DNA from: Achromobacter sp. ASV32
GTDB taxonomy: Bacteria > Pseudomonadota > Gammaproteobacteria > Burkholderiales > Burkholderiaceae_B
Direction: 5' to 3'
Assembly: GCF_016428805.1 (NCBI RefSeq)
Contig: NZ_JAELTJ010000001.1
Coordinates: 124,001-188,000, forward strand
Length of the DNA stretch: 64,000 bases
A model generated the notes under the pieces. That model did no database searches. It saw only the letters and a list, made by a program, of their open reading frames with translations, and was not told the origin of the DNA. Within the stretch, counting starts at the first letter, position 1, and each line of letters opens with the position of its first letter. Both the position numbers and the translations under genes were made by a program. Below, piece after piece: positions 55,130-64,000 of this stretch.

Positions 55130-56152
55130 ATGACTCAATCGGTTGACGACCTGGTTTCCCAGGCGCAAGAACGGTTCGCCGCGGCTACCGACGCCGCCGC
55201 GCTCGAAAATGCAAAGGCCCGCTTCCTGGGCAAGGATGGCGAGCTGACGGTCCTGCTCAAGGGCTTGGGCAAGCTCGATCCCGAGCAGAAGCGCGACATG
55301 GGCGCCCGGATCAATCAGGCCAAGCAGAAGGTCGAAGAACTCCTGAACTTGCGCCGCGCCGCGCTGGCGCAGGCCGAGCTGGACGCCCGCCTGGCCTCCG
55401 AAACCATTGACGTATCGCTCCCGGGCCGCGGCCGCGCGCCGGGTGGCATCCATCCGGTGATCCGGACCTGGGAACGCGTCGAAGAGATCTTCCGCTCCAT
55501 AGGCTTCGATGTGGCCGACGGCCCCGAAGTGGAAAACGACTGGACCAATTTCACCGCTTTGAACAACCCGCTGGACCATCCGGCGCGTTCGATGCAGGAC
55601 ACGTTCTACGTCGACATGAAAGACGCTGACGGCCTGCCGCTGCTGCTGCGCACGCACACCAGCCCCATGCAGGTGCGTTACGCCCGCATGCACAAGCCGC
55701 CCATCAAGGTCATCGCGCCGGGGCGCACCTATCGCGTCGACAGCGACGCCACGCACTCGCCCATGTTCCACCAGGTGGAAGGGCTCTGGATTGCCGAGGA
55801 CATTTCCTTTGCCGACCTGAAGGGCGTGTACACCGATTTCCTGCGTTGCTTCTTTGAAAGCGACGACCTCGTCGTGCGTTTCCGCCCGTCGTTCTTCCCG
55901 TTCACCGAACCGTCGGCCGAAATCGACATGATGTTCACGTCGGGCCCCAATCGCGGCCGCTGGCTGGAGATCTCCGGTTCGGGCCAGGTGCACCCCCAAG
56001 TGGTGCGCAATTTCGGCCTGGATCCCGAGCGCTACATCGGCTTTGCGTTCGGTTCCGGACTCGAGCGCCTGACGATGCTGCGCTACGGCGTCAACGACCT
56101 GCGCCAGTTCTACGAAGGCGATTTGCGCTTCCTGCGCCAGTTCAACGAATAA
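55130..56152 (+). CDS. pheS: Phenylalanyl-tRNA synthetase alpha subunit
   Basis: 340-residue catalytic subunit. N-terminal coiled coil, then motif 2 region [47 protein letters not shown], and motif 3 [21 protein letters not shown]. Forms an alpha2-beta2 tetramer with PheT encoded 13 bp downstream. Confidence 0.97.
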   Translation: MTQSVDDLVSQAQERFAAATDAAALENAKARFLGKDGELTVLLKGLGKLDPEQKRDMGARINQAKQKVEELLNLRRAALAQAELDARLASETIDVSLPGRGRAPGGIHPVIRTWERVEEIFRSIGFDVADGPEVENDWTNFTALNNPLDHPARSMQDTFYVDMKDADGLPLLLRTHTSPMQVRYARMHKPPIKVIAPGRTYRVDSDATHSPMFHQVEGLWIAEDISFADLKGVYTDFLRCFFESDDLVVRFRPSFFPFTEPSAEIDMMFTSGPNRGRWLEISGSGQVHPQVVRNFGLDPERYIGFAFGSGLERLTMLRYGVNDLRQFYEGDLRFLRQFNE

Positions 56153-56165
56153 CAGACGGCTGATC

Positions 56166-58583
56166 ATGCAATTTCCCGAATCCTGGCTGCGTACACTGGT
56201 CAATCCCAGTATCACAACCGACGAACTCGCGCACCGGCTCACCATGGCCGGCCTGGAAGTCGAAGACACCGTGCCGGCCGCACCCGCGTTCTCGGGTGTC
56301 GTGGTGGCACACATCGTCGAGATCGCCCCGCATCCCGATGCCGACAAGCTGCGTGTCTGCCAAGTGGACGACGGTTCCGGCACGCTGCTGCAGATCGTGT
56401 GCGGCGCGCCCAACGCGGCCGCTGGCCTGAAAGTGCCGCTGGCCCGCGTGGGTGCGGAGCTGCCCGGTGGCATGAAGATCGGCGTGGCCAAGATGCGTGG
56501 CGTGCAATCGTCGGGCATGCTGTGTTCGGCGCGCGAACTGGGCCTGTCGCAAGACCACGGCGGTCTGCTGGAGCTGTCGGCCGACCTGACGCCCGGCCTA
56601 TCGATCCGCGAAGCGCTGGATCTGGACGACACGCTCTTCACGCTGAAGATGACGCCCAACCGCGCCGACTGCCTGTCGATCCTGGGCGTGGCGCGCGAAG
56701 TCGCCGCCCTGACCGGGGCGCCCCTGTCGGTGCCCACGGCCAAGGCCGTACCCGTGACGCTGGACGAAGTGCTGCCCGTCAAGGTGGAAGCGCCCGATCT
56801 GTGCGGGCGTTTCGGCGGCCGCGTGATCCGCGGCGTCAATGCACGCGCGGCCACGCCCGACTGGATGAAGACGCGCCTGGAGCGCGCCGGCCAGCGTTCG
56901 GTGTCGGCGTTGGTGGACATCTCCAACTACGTCATGCTGGAATTGGGCCGCCCCTCGCACGTGTTCGACCTGGACAAGATCCACGGCGACCTGTCGGTGC
57001 GCTGGGCCCGCGAAGGCGAGACCCTTGAACTGCTGAACGGCCAGACCGTCACGCTGGACCCGAAGGTTGGCGTGGTGGTGGCCGGCGATCAGGTCGAAAG
57101 CCTGGCCGGCATCATGGGCGGCGAAGCGACGTCGGTCACGCTGGACACGACCAACATCTACCTGGAAGCCGCCTTCTGGTGGCCGCAATCGCTGGCCGGC
57201 CGCGCGCGCCGCTACAAGTTCAGCTCGGAAGCCAGCCACCGCGGCGAGCGTGGCGTGGACTTCGCCACGATCCCGCAGCACATCGAATTCATCACCCGCC
57301 TGATCGTCGACATCTGCGGCGGCCAGGCCGGTCCGCTGGATGACCAGATCGTCAACCTGCCCAAGCGCGAGCCGGTGCGCATGCGCCTGGCGCGTTGCCA
57401 CCGTGTGCTGGGCGTGCCTGTCACGCAAGCCGACGTGGGCAAGATCTTCAACAGCCTCGGCCTGGCATTTACGGTGCAGGGCGACGACTTCATCGTCACG
57501 CCGCCGTCGTACCGTTTCGACCTGGAAATCGAAGAAGACCTGATCGAGGAAGTGGCCCGCATCTACGGTTTCGAGAACATTCCCGCCGTGCCGCCGATGG
57601 CGCGCGCCAAGATGTTCTCGCAGCCCGAAGTGCGCCGCGGCGCACATGCGCTGCGCCGCCTGACCGCCGCGCAGGACTACCAGGAAGTCGTGAACTACAG
57701 CTTCGTCGAAGCCGATTGGGAACGCGACTACGCTGGCAACGAGACGCCGGTCAAGTTGGTCAATCCCATTGCCAGCCATCTGTCGGTAATGCGTTCCAGC
57801 CTGATCGCGGGCCTGGTCGCCAACATCCGCCATAACGCCAACCGCAAGCAGACACGCGTGCGCCTGTTTGAACTGGGTCGCGTGTTCGCGCGTGATGACT
57901 CGGCCCAGGACGGCCCGCTGGCCGTGGCCGGCGTGCGCCAGCCCATGAAGCTGGCTGGCGCGGCGTGGGGCCCGGCGGTGGAAGAGCAGTGGGGCGCGCC
58001 TGCGCGCCACGTGGATTTCTACGACGTGAAGATGGATGTCCAGGCGCTGTTCGGCGCCCGTGGCGCCCGTCTGCGTTTTGAGGCTGCCGCGTACCCGGCG
58101 CTGCATCCGGGCCGCAGCGCCCGCATCGAACTGGACGGCAAGCCGGTCGGCTGGATCGGTGAATTGCACCCGCGCCTGGCGCAGCAAGCCGACCTGGCGC
58201 ATGCGCCGGTCGTGTTTGAAGTCGACGTGGCCGCGCTGTCGGAAGGCGAACTGCCGCAAGTGCGCGAACTGTCGCGTCAACCCGTGGTGGTGCGCGACCT
58301 GGCCCTGTGGGTCGACGCGCCCGTGACCGCGCAGTCCATGCTGGACACCGTGGCCGCCGCGGTCAAGGCCGATCCGCAACTGGCGGTGGTGCAGGACGCG
58401 CGCGTGTTTGACGTATGGCGCGAGAAGGCCCAGGGCGACCAGCCCGTGGCCGAAAAAAGCCTTGCGTTCCGTTTCTGGCTACAGGACACTGAGGTCACAC
58501 TGGACGAAGCCCGGGTGGCCGATTGCCTGGCACGTATCAAAGACGCTTTGATCAGTGCCCACGGCGCGCGACAGCGTGCTTGA
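56166..58583 (+). CDS. pheT: Phenylalanyl-tRNA synthetase beta subunit
   Basis: 805 residues: N-terminal tRNA-binding OB domain ([31 protein letters not shown]), B3/B4 editing domain ([38 protein letters not shown]), B5, and the C-terminal anticodon-binding domain ([16 protein letters not shown]). Length equals the usual about 800. Followed by ihfA, the standard order. Confidence 0.97.
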   Translation: MQFPESWLRTLVNPSITTDELAHRLTMAGLEVEDTVPAAPAFSGVVVAHIVEIAPHPDADKLRVCQVDDGSGTLLQIVCGAPNAAAGLKVPLARVGAELPGGMKIGVAKMRGVQSSGMLCSARELGLSQDHGGLLELSADLTPGLSIREALDLDDTLFTLKMTPNRADCLSILGVAREVAALTGAPLSVPTAKAVPVTLDEVLPVKVEAPDLCGRFGGRVIRGVNARAATPDWMKTRLERAGQRSVSALVDISNYVMLELGRPSHVFDLDKIHGDLSVRWAREGETLELLNGQTVTLDPKVGVVVAGDQVESLAGIMGGEATSVTLDTTNIYLEAAFWWPQSLAGRARRYKFSSEASHRGERGVDFATIPQHIEFITRLIVDICGGQAGPLDDQIVNLPKREPVRMRLARCHRVLGVPVTQADVGKIFNSLGLAFTVQGDDFIVTPPSYRFDLEIEEDLIEEVARIYGFENIPAVPPMARAKMFSQPEVRRGAHALRRLTAAQDYQEVVNYSFVEADWERDYAGNETPVKLVNPIASHLSVMRSSLIAGLVANIRHNANRKQTRVRLFELGRVFARDDSAQDGPLAVAGVRQPMKLAGAAWGPAVEEQWGAPARHVDFYDVKMDVQALFGARGARLRFEAAAYPALHPGRSARIELDGKPVGWIGELHPRLAQQADLAHAPVVFEVDVAALSEGELPQVRELSRQPVVVRDLALWVDAPVTAQSMLDTVAAAVKADPQLAVVQDARVFDVWREKAQGDQPVAEKSLAFRFWLQDTEVTLDEARVADCLARIKDALISAHGARQRA

Positions 58584-58598
58584 ACCATGGGGAACAGT

Positions 58599-58925
58599 AT
58601 GCTTGCCGAGCCGCGCACCCTGACCAAGGCCGAGCTGGCCGAACTGCTCTTTGAGCGGGTCGGCCTGAACAAACGCGAAGCCAAGGACATCGTCGATACG
58701 TTCTTCGAGGAAATCCGCGACGCCTTGGCGCGCGGAGATTCCGTCAAGCTCTCGGGCTTCGGAAACTTCCAGGTGCGCGACAAACCGCCGCGTCCCGGCC
58801 GCAATCCCAAGACCGGCGAAACCATCCCCATCGCCGCACGCCGCGTGGTCACGTTTCACGCCAGCCAGAAACTCAAGAGCGTGGTCGAGCAGGCCACTCC
58901 CACGGCGCCCGACGCCGAGGAGTGA
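58599..58925 (+). CDS. ihfA: Integration host factor alpha subunit
   Basis: 108-residue DNA-bending protein. [50 protein letters not shown] (beta-arm with the intercalating Pro) and [21 protein letters not shown] 58599 has GGGGA upstream, unlike the ATG at 58587. About nine residues longer than E. coli IHF-alpha at the C-terminus. Confidence 0.94.
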   Translation: MLAEPRTLTKAELAELLFERVGLNKREAKDIVDTFFEEIRDALARGDSVKLSGFGNFQVRDKPPRPGRNPKTGETIPIAARRVVTFHASQKLKSVVEQATPTAPDAEE

Positions 58926-58983
58926 TACGCTTTGTCGGCATTTGTTATCGGCACTCGACATCCGCGCGGCATAAAATTCGCTT

Positions 58984-59400
58984 ATGACACGTACTGAATC
59001 CACCGTTACCCTACCGCCCATTCCCGCCAAGCGTTACTTCACCATCGGTGAGGTCAGCGACCTGTGTGGCGTCAAGCCCCATGTGTTGCGGTATTGGGAA
59101 CAGGAATTCACGCAGCTCAAGCCGGTGAAGCGGCGCGGCAACCGCCGCTATTACCAGCATCATGAAGTACTGCTGATCCGCCGCATCCGTTCGTTGCTGT
59201 ACGAGCAGGGCTTTACCATCAGCGGCGCGCGCAATCGCCTGGGCGATGCGCGTGATACGCCGCATGATCAGGACGCCGCGGTGCGACTGACCGGCGCCGA
59301 GATGCAGGCCTTGCGTAATGAGTTGGGCAATGTATCGATCATGCTGGGCGAAGCACTGGGTGCTCCGGCAGCAAGCCCCAGCAGCGCCACGCAGGCTTGA
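58984..59400 (+). CDS. MerR-family DNA-binding protein
   Basis: 138 residues. N-terminal MerR winged helix (YFTIGEVSDLCGVKPHVLRYWEQEFTQLKPVKRRGNRRYYQHHEVLLIRRIRSLLYEQGFTISGARNRL), then a short helix and Ala/Ser-rich tail without sensing cysteines. This type regularly follows ihfA in proteobacteria; its target is unknown. No operator is recognisable. Confidence 0.88.
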   Translation: MTRTESTVTLPPIPAKRYFTIGEVSDLCGVKPHVLRYWEQEFTQLKPVKRRGNRRYYQHHEVLLIRRIRSLLYEQGFTISGARNRLGDARDTPHDQDAAVRLTGAEMQALRNELGNVSIMLGEALGAPAASPSSATQA

Positions 59401-59589
59401 CGCGCGACGCGCCTCAAGCAAGCACGAACTGCTTCAAGCACGACATCGACGTACCTTGCGTCTTGTGCACGAGGCCTGCATGACGGTGATGCAGGCAGCG
59501 CGCAGGGGACGCAAATTTTTTTGAGTATTCAGCACTTTTTTTGCACCAATGCGTGCAAACAATTTTTTGTTCTGCTATACTCTTTTTCT

Positions 59590-59668
<79 letters not shown>

Positions 59669-59678
59669 GCAATACCCT

Positions 59679-59715
59679 AAGGGGGTTAGTGATGAAAATC
59701 ACTAACCCCCTTTCT
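59679..59715 (+). terminator. Terminator of tRNA-Pro
   Basis: 15-bp perfect stem AAGGGGGTTAGTGAT and complement with GAAA tetraloop, followed by TTTCTCATTTT. Confidence 0.88.
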
Positions 59716-59745
59716 CATTTTGCGCGGTGTAATGTGGCGCGATGT

Positions 59746-59775
59746 GTGTGGTGTGGTGTGGTGTGGTGTGGTGTG
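59746..59775. repeat. Pentanucleotide repeat (GTGTG)6
   Basis: Six exact GTGTG units between the tRNA terminator and the ankyrin gene. A simple-sequence tract prone to slippage; being upstream of a start it could alter promoter spacing. Confidence 0.85.
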
Positions 59776-59877
59776 GCGGGCGTTTGCATGCGCTGAAATC
59801 GCATGCATGTGGCCGCCTGCGCACAGAGGTATTTTTCCATGCCATGCAAGGTTCACGACTTCCGGCAGGAGCAGCCC

Positions 59878-60681
59878 TTGAATCCCAACAAGATATTCGA
59901 TGCGGCCCGTAGCGGCGATGTGCAGCGCGTGCGCGCGTGTCTGGAGGCAGGCGCTGATCCGGCGGCCGTGAACGAGTATGGCTTCACCGCGCTGCAGCTG
60001 GCCGCGATGGGCGCGAACAGCACGGAGATTGCCGAGAACCTGGCCGTGCTCAAGTTGCTGATCGACGCGGGCAGCCCCTTGGAGTATCAGCGGGATGGGC
60101 GCACTGCGCTGTATCTGGCGGCCGAGTTCGCACCCAGCACGGATGCGGTGCAATTGCTGATCGCGGCGGGTGCGCGCGTGGATATCAGCAACGCGCAGGG
60201 CAATCACATTACCGTGAACGCAATGATGCCTGAGGTGCAGGAGCTGCTGTCCGCGCTGACGGGTGTGCCGTTGGCAGAGCCCGAACCGGAGCTTGAGCCC
60301 GTCAAGCTCAGCGCGGCGCAATGGCGCGCGGCACAAGCGCGGCTGAATGTGCTGTTCGAAGCGCTCACCCAGGCGGGCCTGGTGGCCTTGCAGGATGTGG
60401 GTACGACGCAGTCGGATGGCTTTGACGATTGCTCGCAAGTGTTCCATGAGCGCGGCGGCGCGGCAGCGGGTCTGCAGGGCTTTTGCTTCTATACACGCCA
60501 GGACCGCAACCGCGCCAAGCAGGAAGGGCGGCTGGATCTTGCGTTCTGGGGCGCGCCCGAAGGCGCGGATGCCGACATGCTGCGGGTGGGAGAGCTGATC
60601 GTGCGCGCGGCCGATGCGGCGGGACTGCCGGCAACCTGGAACGGCAGCAGCGCACGGCGGCCGACGCTGACGCTTTACTAG
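59878..60681 (+). CDS. Ankyrin-repeat protein with DUF6891-like C-terminal domain
   Basis: 267 residues from TTG 59878, which has AGGAG six bases upstream and begins exactly at the first ankyrin helix (NPNKIFDAARSGDVQRVRACLEAGADPAAVN). Three ankyrin repeats continue to about residue 115, then a Glu/Pro hinge (AEPEPELEPVK) and a globular domain (FEALTQAGLVALQDVGTTQSDG, GFCFYTRQDRNRAKQEGRLDLAFWGAP). The latter resembles DUF6891-type proteins; that name is tentative. No signal peptide. Longer starts at 59803/59839 add a segment without similarity. Confidence 0.75.
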   Translation: MNPNKIFDAARSGDVQRVRACLEAGADPAAVNEYGFTALQLAAMGANSTEIAENLAVLKLLIDAGSPLEYQRDGRTALYLAAEFAPSTDAVQLLIAAGARVDISNAQGNHITVNAMMPEVQELLSALTGVPLAEPEPELEPVKLSAAQWRAAQARLNVLFEALTQAGLVALQDVGTTQSDGFDDCSQVFHERGGAAAGLQGFCFYTRQDRNRAKQEGRLDLAFWGAPEGADADMLRVGELIVRAADAAGLPATWNGSSARRPTLTLY

Positions 60682-60818
60682 GGCTGCACGGCGCCAATGC
60701 ACCAGCTTCGCGGTGCTGGCCAGGGCGGCATGGCGAAGCAGACCGCTTGAGCCCGCGACCGGGGTGCCCGCAAGCTATTTGCCTGCAAGGGACGCGGTGT
60801 GTTGGAAGGCCCGGCGTC

Positions 60819-60977
60819 TCAGTCGATGATTTCCGCGCAGGCGTCCGTGGGTGCAGCGGCGACGCCGCCGACGACCGGCACGATCTTGATGACGGCCGAG
60901 GTGACGCGGCAGGGGGCGGCCGCCAGGCCACAGCCCGATGCGAGCAGGCAAAGCGTTGAAACCAGGATCCACTTCAT
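60819..60977 (-). CDS. Very small lipoprotein
   Basis: 52 residues: MKWILVSTLCLLASGCGLAA with lipobox ASGC, then a short mature part with two further Cys (APCRVTSAVIKIVPVVGG, DACAEIID). The pattern resembles a conserved Burkholderiales family of tiny lipoproteins (possibly DUF6726), given from memory. Purine-rich AAAGAAAG lies before ATG. Function unknown. Confidence 0.65.
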   Translation of the reverse strand: MKWILVSTLCLLASGCGLAAAPCRVTSAVIKIVPVVGGVAAAPTDACAEIID

Positions 60978-61146
60978 TGCTTTCTTTGGGCAGAGGTTGG
61001 CCGGCGATGGGCCGGCGCGGCCGGCAGCCGCATTGCGTGGATTCTGCGTCAGACCCGGGCGGGCAATTGGCGGAAATTGAGAGGCGAACGTAAAGACGTG
61101 TGCTCGCCGTCGGACAGGATGTAACGTCGAGGCTTGCCGTGCCGCT

Positions 61147-61521
61147 TCAGGTTGCGGCCCGCGCCTGCAGCGCGATCCGGTTGCCTTCGCTGTCGCGGAT
61201 TTCGGCGACGAGCCAGCCGAGGCCGGCCGGGGTCTTGGGGAAGAGGACATCGCTGCCGAGGGCTTGTGCTGCTTGCAGGGCGGCGTCGATATCAGGCACG
61301 CTGAAATAGACGATGGAGCCATGCAGGGTGGGCACGTAGGCCGGGCCTTGCGCCAAGGCGCCGCTGGCGCCGTCCTGGCCTTCCTGAAACGGGAAGCAGG
61401 CCATCTTGCTGTCGTGCAGCTCGACGACGCCTTCGAAGGTGATGCCGAACACCTGGCTATAAAAGCGCATGGCGCGTTCGAGGTCGGCGGCGGGAATTTC
61501 GACGTGGGCGATCAGGTTCAT
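61147..61521 (-). CDS. VOC/glyoxalase-family protein
   Basis: 124 residues with two beta-alpha-beta-beta-beta modules: NLIAHVEIPAADLERAMRFYSQVFGITFE and GSIVYFSVPDIDAALQAAQALGSDVLFPKTP, ending IRDSEGNRIALQ. Metal-binding His8 and Glu positions are plausible, but enzymatic activity is unknown. ATG 61521; the longer upstream frame runs through the palindrome. Divergent from the NIPSNAP gene. Confidence 0.82.
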   Translation of the reverse strand: MNLIAHVEIPAADLERAMRFYSQVFGITFEGVVELHDSKMACFPFQEGQDGASGALAQGPAYVPTLHGSIVYFSVPDIDAALQAAQALGSDVLFPKTPAGLGWLVAEIRDSEGNRIALQARAAT

Positions 61522-61600
61522 GGGCGGGCGGGGCAAGGGGGCGCGCCGCATTGACGCGGCGGGCAGGTTGTGGGATTGTCCCAGCCCGGCGACCGGCTGC

Positions 61601-61652
61601 CCAGGGTGTATCGGCATTCCAATAGCCGCATTGGAATGCCGATACACCCTGG
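61601..61652. promoter_or_regulatory. Long perfect palindrome between VOC and NIPSNAP genes
   Basis: Perfect 23-bp arms (61601-61623, 61630-61652) around a 6-nt centre AGCCGC; core of each arm is GTGTATCGGCATTCCAAT. It lies in the centre of a divergent 190-bp gap, so it is either a strong regulator-binding operator or a hairpin shared by both transcripts. Confidence 0.7.
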
Positions 61653-61711
61653 CGGCTGATGCGCCAGCATGCCGCGACATTGGCCGCGGCGTCCCAATCA
61701 ATGGAGCTTGC

Positions 61712-62017
61712 ATGGTTACCTGCTATCTGCGATACGTGATCGATCCCAGCCGTCTGAAGGAATTCGAAGCCTACGGCAAGATGTGGATTCCACTGGTAGA
61801 GAAGTTCGGCGGCACGCATCATGGCTATTTCCTGCCGTCCGAAGGCGCCAACAATATCGCGCTGGCGCTGTTCACGTTTCCCAGCCTGGCCGAATACGAG
61901 CGCTATCGTCAGCAGTCGATGGACGATGCGGCTTGCCAGGCGGCCTTCAAGTATGCCGAGGATACGCGCTGCATCCTGAGCTACGAGCGCAGCTTTTTCC
62001 GGCCCGTGTTCGACTGA
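61712..62017 (+). CDS. NIPSNAP-family protein
   Basis: 101-residue ferredoxin-like (dimeric alpha/beta barrel) protein: VTCYLRYVIDPSRLKEFEAYGKMWIPLVEKFGGTHHGYFLPSEGANNIALALFTFPSLAEYERYR. This matches the NIPSNAP pattern. GGAG lies six bases before ATG 61712. Role unknown. Confidence 0.82.
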   Translation: MVTCYLRYVIDPSRLKEFEAYGKMWIPLVEKFGGTHHGYFLPSEGANNIALALFTFPSLAEYERYRQQSMDDAACQAAFKYAEDTRCILSYERSFFRPVFD

Positions 62018-62194
62018 GCATGGACGGCGGCGCGGTACGGGTGTCATCAGCGCCTGATCCCGACGCCTGATCGCAGCGCATAAGCATATGGCCGCCACGC
62101 TGTTATGGGGCGATTCTGCCCGCTCTGTGCCTGTTGCGCCGGCCGGGCGGGCCGCATAATTCCTGACAATCCCCACCCGATGCCAGGAATCCGC

Positions 62195-63112
62195 ATGCGC
62201 TACCGCTACGTCACCGCCGATGTGTTCACCGCCCACGCCTATCAGGGCAATCCGCTGGCGGTCGTGCTGGACGCCGAGGGACTCGATACGGCGCAGATGC
62301 AGCGCATCGCGCGCGAATTCAACTACACCGAAACCAGCTTCGTGCTGGCCCCGCGCGAGGCCGGGCATACCGCTTGGGTGCGCATTTTCACGCCCGACCG
62401 CGAGGTGCCGTTCGCAGGGCATCCCAATGTGGGCACGGCGGTGGTGCTGGCGCGAGAAATGATCGCGGCGGGCCGGCCGGCGCCGGCGCGTTTCGAGTTC
62501 GAGGAAGCAGCGGGCCTGGTGCGGATCGAATTGCAGTATGACGAGCGCGGGCAACTGCTGGGCGCGGAACTGGCCGCTCCGCAACCCCTGACGCGCGGCA
62601 GCCAGGCGACGGCCGAGGCAGTGGCACGGGCGCTGCGCTTGCAGCCCGGCGATATCGAATTGTCCGAACACGCGCCACAGGTGGTGTCCGTTGGCCTGCC
62701 ATTCCTGGTGGTGCAATTGGCTGACCGCGATGCCTTGCGCCGCGCGGCGCCGGACGCCGCGGGCTATGCCGCGTTGGGGTTGCGGGACGAGGCGCGTTCC
62801 ATCTATGCCTACACCACCGATACCGGCTCCGATACGGCGCAGGGGCCGACCGACATTCAGGCGCGCATGTTCACGGGCCGCATGACGGAAGACCCCGCCA
62901 CCGGCAGCGCGACAGGCGCGGCGACGGCGTTGCGGGCCGCCTTGCAGGGCGGCGGCGTGTTGCGGCTGCGGGTGGGGCAGGGGGTGGACATGGGGCGCGC
63001 CAGCCTGTTGCTGGCGTACGCCGAAGGACGGCCGGATGGCGTGTGGGCCGGGGTGGCGGGCCAGGCCGTGGTGGTAATGGAAGGCACGTTGCCGGCGCCG
63101 GCAGCGGGCTGA
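62195..63112 (+). CDS. PhzF-family isomerase/epimerase-like protein
   Basis: 305 residues. Signature DVFTAHAYQGNPLAVVLDA, catalytic Glu in YTETSFVL, EVPFAGHPNVGTAVVLA, and the second-half repeat TEDPATGSATGAATALRAAL. Members isomerise small hydroxylated or amino acid-derived metabolites; the substrate is not predictable. ATG 62195 has AGGA upstream, better than ATG 62180. Confidence 0.9.
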   Translation: MRYRYVTADVFTAHAYQGNPLAVVLDAEGLDTAQMQRIAREFNYTETSFVLAPREAGHTAWVRIFTPDREVPFAGHPNVGTAVVLAREMIAAGRPAPARFEFEEAAGLVRIELQYDERGQLLGAELAAPQPLTRGSQATAEAVARALRLQPGDIELSEHAPQVVSVGLPFLVVQLADRDALRRAAPDAAGYAALGLRDEARSIYAYTTDTGSDTAQGPTDIQARMFTGRMTEDPATGSATGAATALRAALQGGGVLRLRVGQGVDMGRASLLLAYAEGRPDGVWAGVAGQAVVVMEGTLPAPAAG

Positions 63113-63253
63113 CTGCGAAAGGCAGGCGGGCGGTTCAAGCCGCCAAGGCTTAGCCGGCGCAAGCCCGAATGCTGCGCGGAATCGCGCCCGTCCGCCATGC
63201 CGGGCGGTGCGTCTTGGCTTGCGGCCATGCCAAACCGTCGGGTATGCTGGCCG

Positions 63254-63409
63254 CCATGCATCCATGCCACACCGCCCCGCCGGCCACGCCGGCCCGGGCA
63301 GACAACCGACGAATCACTCGACGCCTGCGTTGAGTGGCAAGCCGCGTTCGGCCGCCGGATTTTCCGGCGGTCCCACCAGAAGGCCACGATCCCCCTCGTG
63401 GCCTTTTTT
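63254..63409 (+). ncRNA. Candidate small RNA or 5' attenuator
   Basis: Predicted transcript from the promoter above. Hairpin 63315-63336 (CACTCGACGC/GCGTTGAGTG, one G-U), hairpin 63352-63370 (CCGCCGG/CCGGCGG, loop ATTTT) and terminator 63380-63409. No family recognised; it may be an independent sRNA or a leader ahead of the GNAT gene. Confidence 0.45.
63380..63409 (+). terminator. Rho-independent terminator
   Basis: Perfect AAGGCCACGA/TCGTGGCCTT stem, loop TCCCCC, T-tract to 63409. Confidence 0.88.
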
Positions 63410-63492
63410 GTTTGCGCGGATTTTGCGACCCGTTTTCCAGCCATCGAGGCGTAGCGCCCGGCCTTCGTTTTTCCCTACGAGAGGAACGAAGT

Positions 63493-63927
63493 ATGAAGCA
63501 CCCTGACCTGGCCATCCGGCCTTTTCACCCGGCGGACGAAGCCGCCGTCATCGGACTGTGGACCGTATGCGGCCTGACGCGCCCGTGGAATGATCCGCGC
63601 AAGGACGTGGCCCGCAAGCTGACGGTGCAGTCCGACCTGTTCCTGGTCGGTGTCGTGGGCGATGAGATTGTGGGCACCTTGATGGGCGGCTACGACGGCC
63701 ATCGCGGTTGGATCAATTACCTGGCAGTGGCCCCGGCGCATCAGCGCCGCGGCTACGCCGCCGCGCTGATGCGGGCGGTGGAGCGCAAGCTGCTGGAGAT
63801 GGGTTGCCCGAAGATCAATCTGATGATCCGTTCGGGCAACGAGGCGGTGCAGGCGTTCTACGCCGGCCTGGGGTTCCAGCAGGACGCGGTGGTCAGCCTG
63901 GGCAAGCGCCTGATTCCCGATCTGTGA
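63493..63927 (+). CDS. GNAT acetyltransferase, YpeA-like
   Basis: 144 residues. Acetyl-CoA loop VAPAHQRRGYAAALMRAVERKLLEMG (motif A, Q-R-x-x-G-x-A), then KINLMIRSGNEAVQAFYAGLGF. N-terminal IRPFHPADEAAVIGLWTVCGLTRPWNDP is characteristic of YpeA. AGAGGA precedes ATG 63493. Substrate unknown. Confidence 0.88.
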   Translation: MKHPDLAIRPFHPADEAAVIGLWTVCGLTRPWNDPRKDVARKLTVQSDLFLVGVVGDEIVGTLMGGYDGHRGWINYLAVAPAHQRRGYAAALMRAVERKLLEMGCPKINLMIRSGNEAVQAFYAGLGFQQDAVVSLGKRLIPDL

Positions 63928-63959
63928 ACCGGCTGGCGCACGGGCTGTGCTGGCCGCGA

Positions 63960-63983
63960 GGATCCCGCCCTGAAGCGGGATCC
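63960..63983 (+). terminator. Hairpin after GNAT gene
   Basis: Perfect GGATCCCGC/GCGGGATCC stem with CCTGAA loop; only a short T run (CGGCTTT) follows. Confidence 0.6.
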
Positions 63984-64000
63984 CGGCTTTACATCGGCTC

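Larger units (their letters stand above)
63113..63492 (+). other. Intergenic region with promoter, hairpins and terminator
   Basis: 380 bp. No protein gene. Holds a sigma-70-like promoter (TTGCGG 63219-63224, 17 bp, TATGCT 63242-63247), three consecutive hairpins and an intrinsic terminator at 63380-63409. It then has 80 bp to the GNAT gene. Confidence 0.65.

Overview
The window looks like chromosome of a high-GC Gram-negative betaproteobacterium, most likely Alcaligenaceae (Achromobacter/Bordetella type). This is judged from the character of the proteins and gene order (nlpD, a PolB-like exonuclease and rlmD in one region; ihfA followed by a MerR-like gene and tRNA-Pro; gshB - PTS EIIA - HPr - EI), not from a database search. 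No phage, plasmid backbone or CRISPR array was seen. Most of the region is housekeeping or metabolic sequence, with a few mobile or repetitive insertions.

Layout. 1-5.3 kb: nlpD, a predicted 3'-5' exonuclease, a Spy/CpxP-like protein, a TorF-type putative porin, rlmD. 5.3-8.4 kb: copper detoxification (copA-cueR facing copZ, with a CueR promoter on each strand). 8.6-11 kb: a peroxiredoxin-glutaredoxin hybrid and a dihydrolipoamide dehydrogenase-like flavoprotein separated by a run of hairpins. 11-18 kb: rlmJ, ugpQ, an inverted-repeat-rich spacer, an M20 peptidase that lost its 5' end at a MITE-like element with IS5-type ends, an orphan PhnZ-like oxygenase, small envelope proteins and an esterase. 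17.9-23.8 kb: sugar-acid module (IlvD/Edd-type dehydratase, TRAP transporter, divergent LacI/GntR-type regulator with a perfect palindromic operator). 23.8-37 kb: an 11-gene minus-strand catabolic cluster (GntR regulator, ThDP enzyme, carbamoylase-type hydrolase, aldehyde dehydrogenase, complete Dpp-type ABC importer, cupin, acetylpolyamine-amidohydrolase-like deacetylase, EamA permease). 37-42.8 kb: GT39 glycosyltransferase, hemN behind an FNR-like box and a 15-bp tandem repeat, an orphan LuxR-type response regulator, rfbD.

42.8-59.7 kb is the translation and nitrogen/PTS core: thrS-infC; gshB, EIIA-Man, HPr and EI; glnK-amtB behind a sigma-54 promoter; a lipoprotein, ubiK and comM; then rpmI-rplT-pheS-pheT-ihfA, a MerR-like gene and tRNA-Pro(GGG). 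The final 4 kb holds an ankyrin protein, a small lipoprotein, a VOC protein and a NIPSNAP protein divergent around a long palindrome, PhzF, a candidate sRNA/attenuator and a GNAT acetyltransferase.

The most interesting observation is the thrS leader. An 18-codon reading frame with three consecutive Thr codons is followed by mutually exclusive pairings and an intrinsic terminator just upstream of the threonyl-tRNA synthetase gene. This is the layout of a classical transcription attenuator controlled by charged tRNA-Thr. Other points worth following are an ATC start codon for infC, the MITE and solo copies of its ends, the acyl-amine-type catabolic cluster, and several strong inverted repeats in intergenic DNA.
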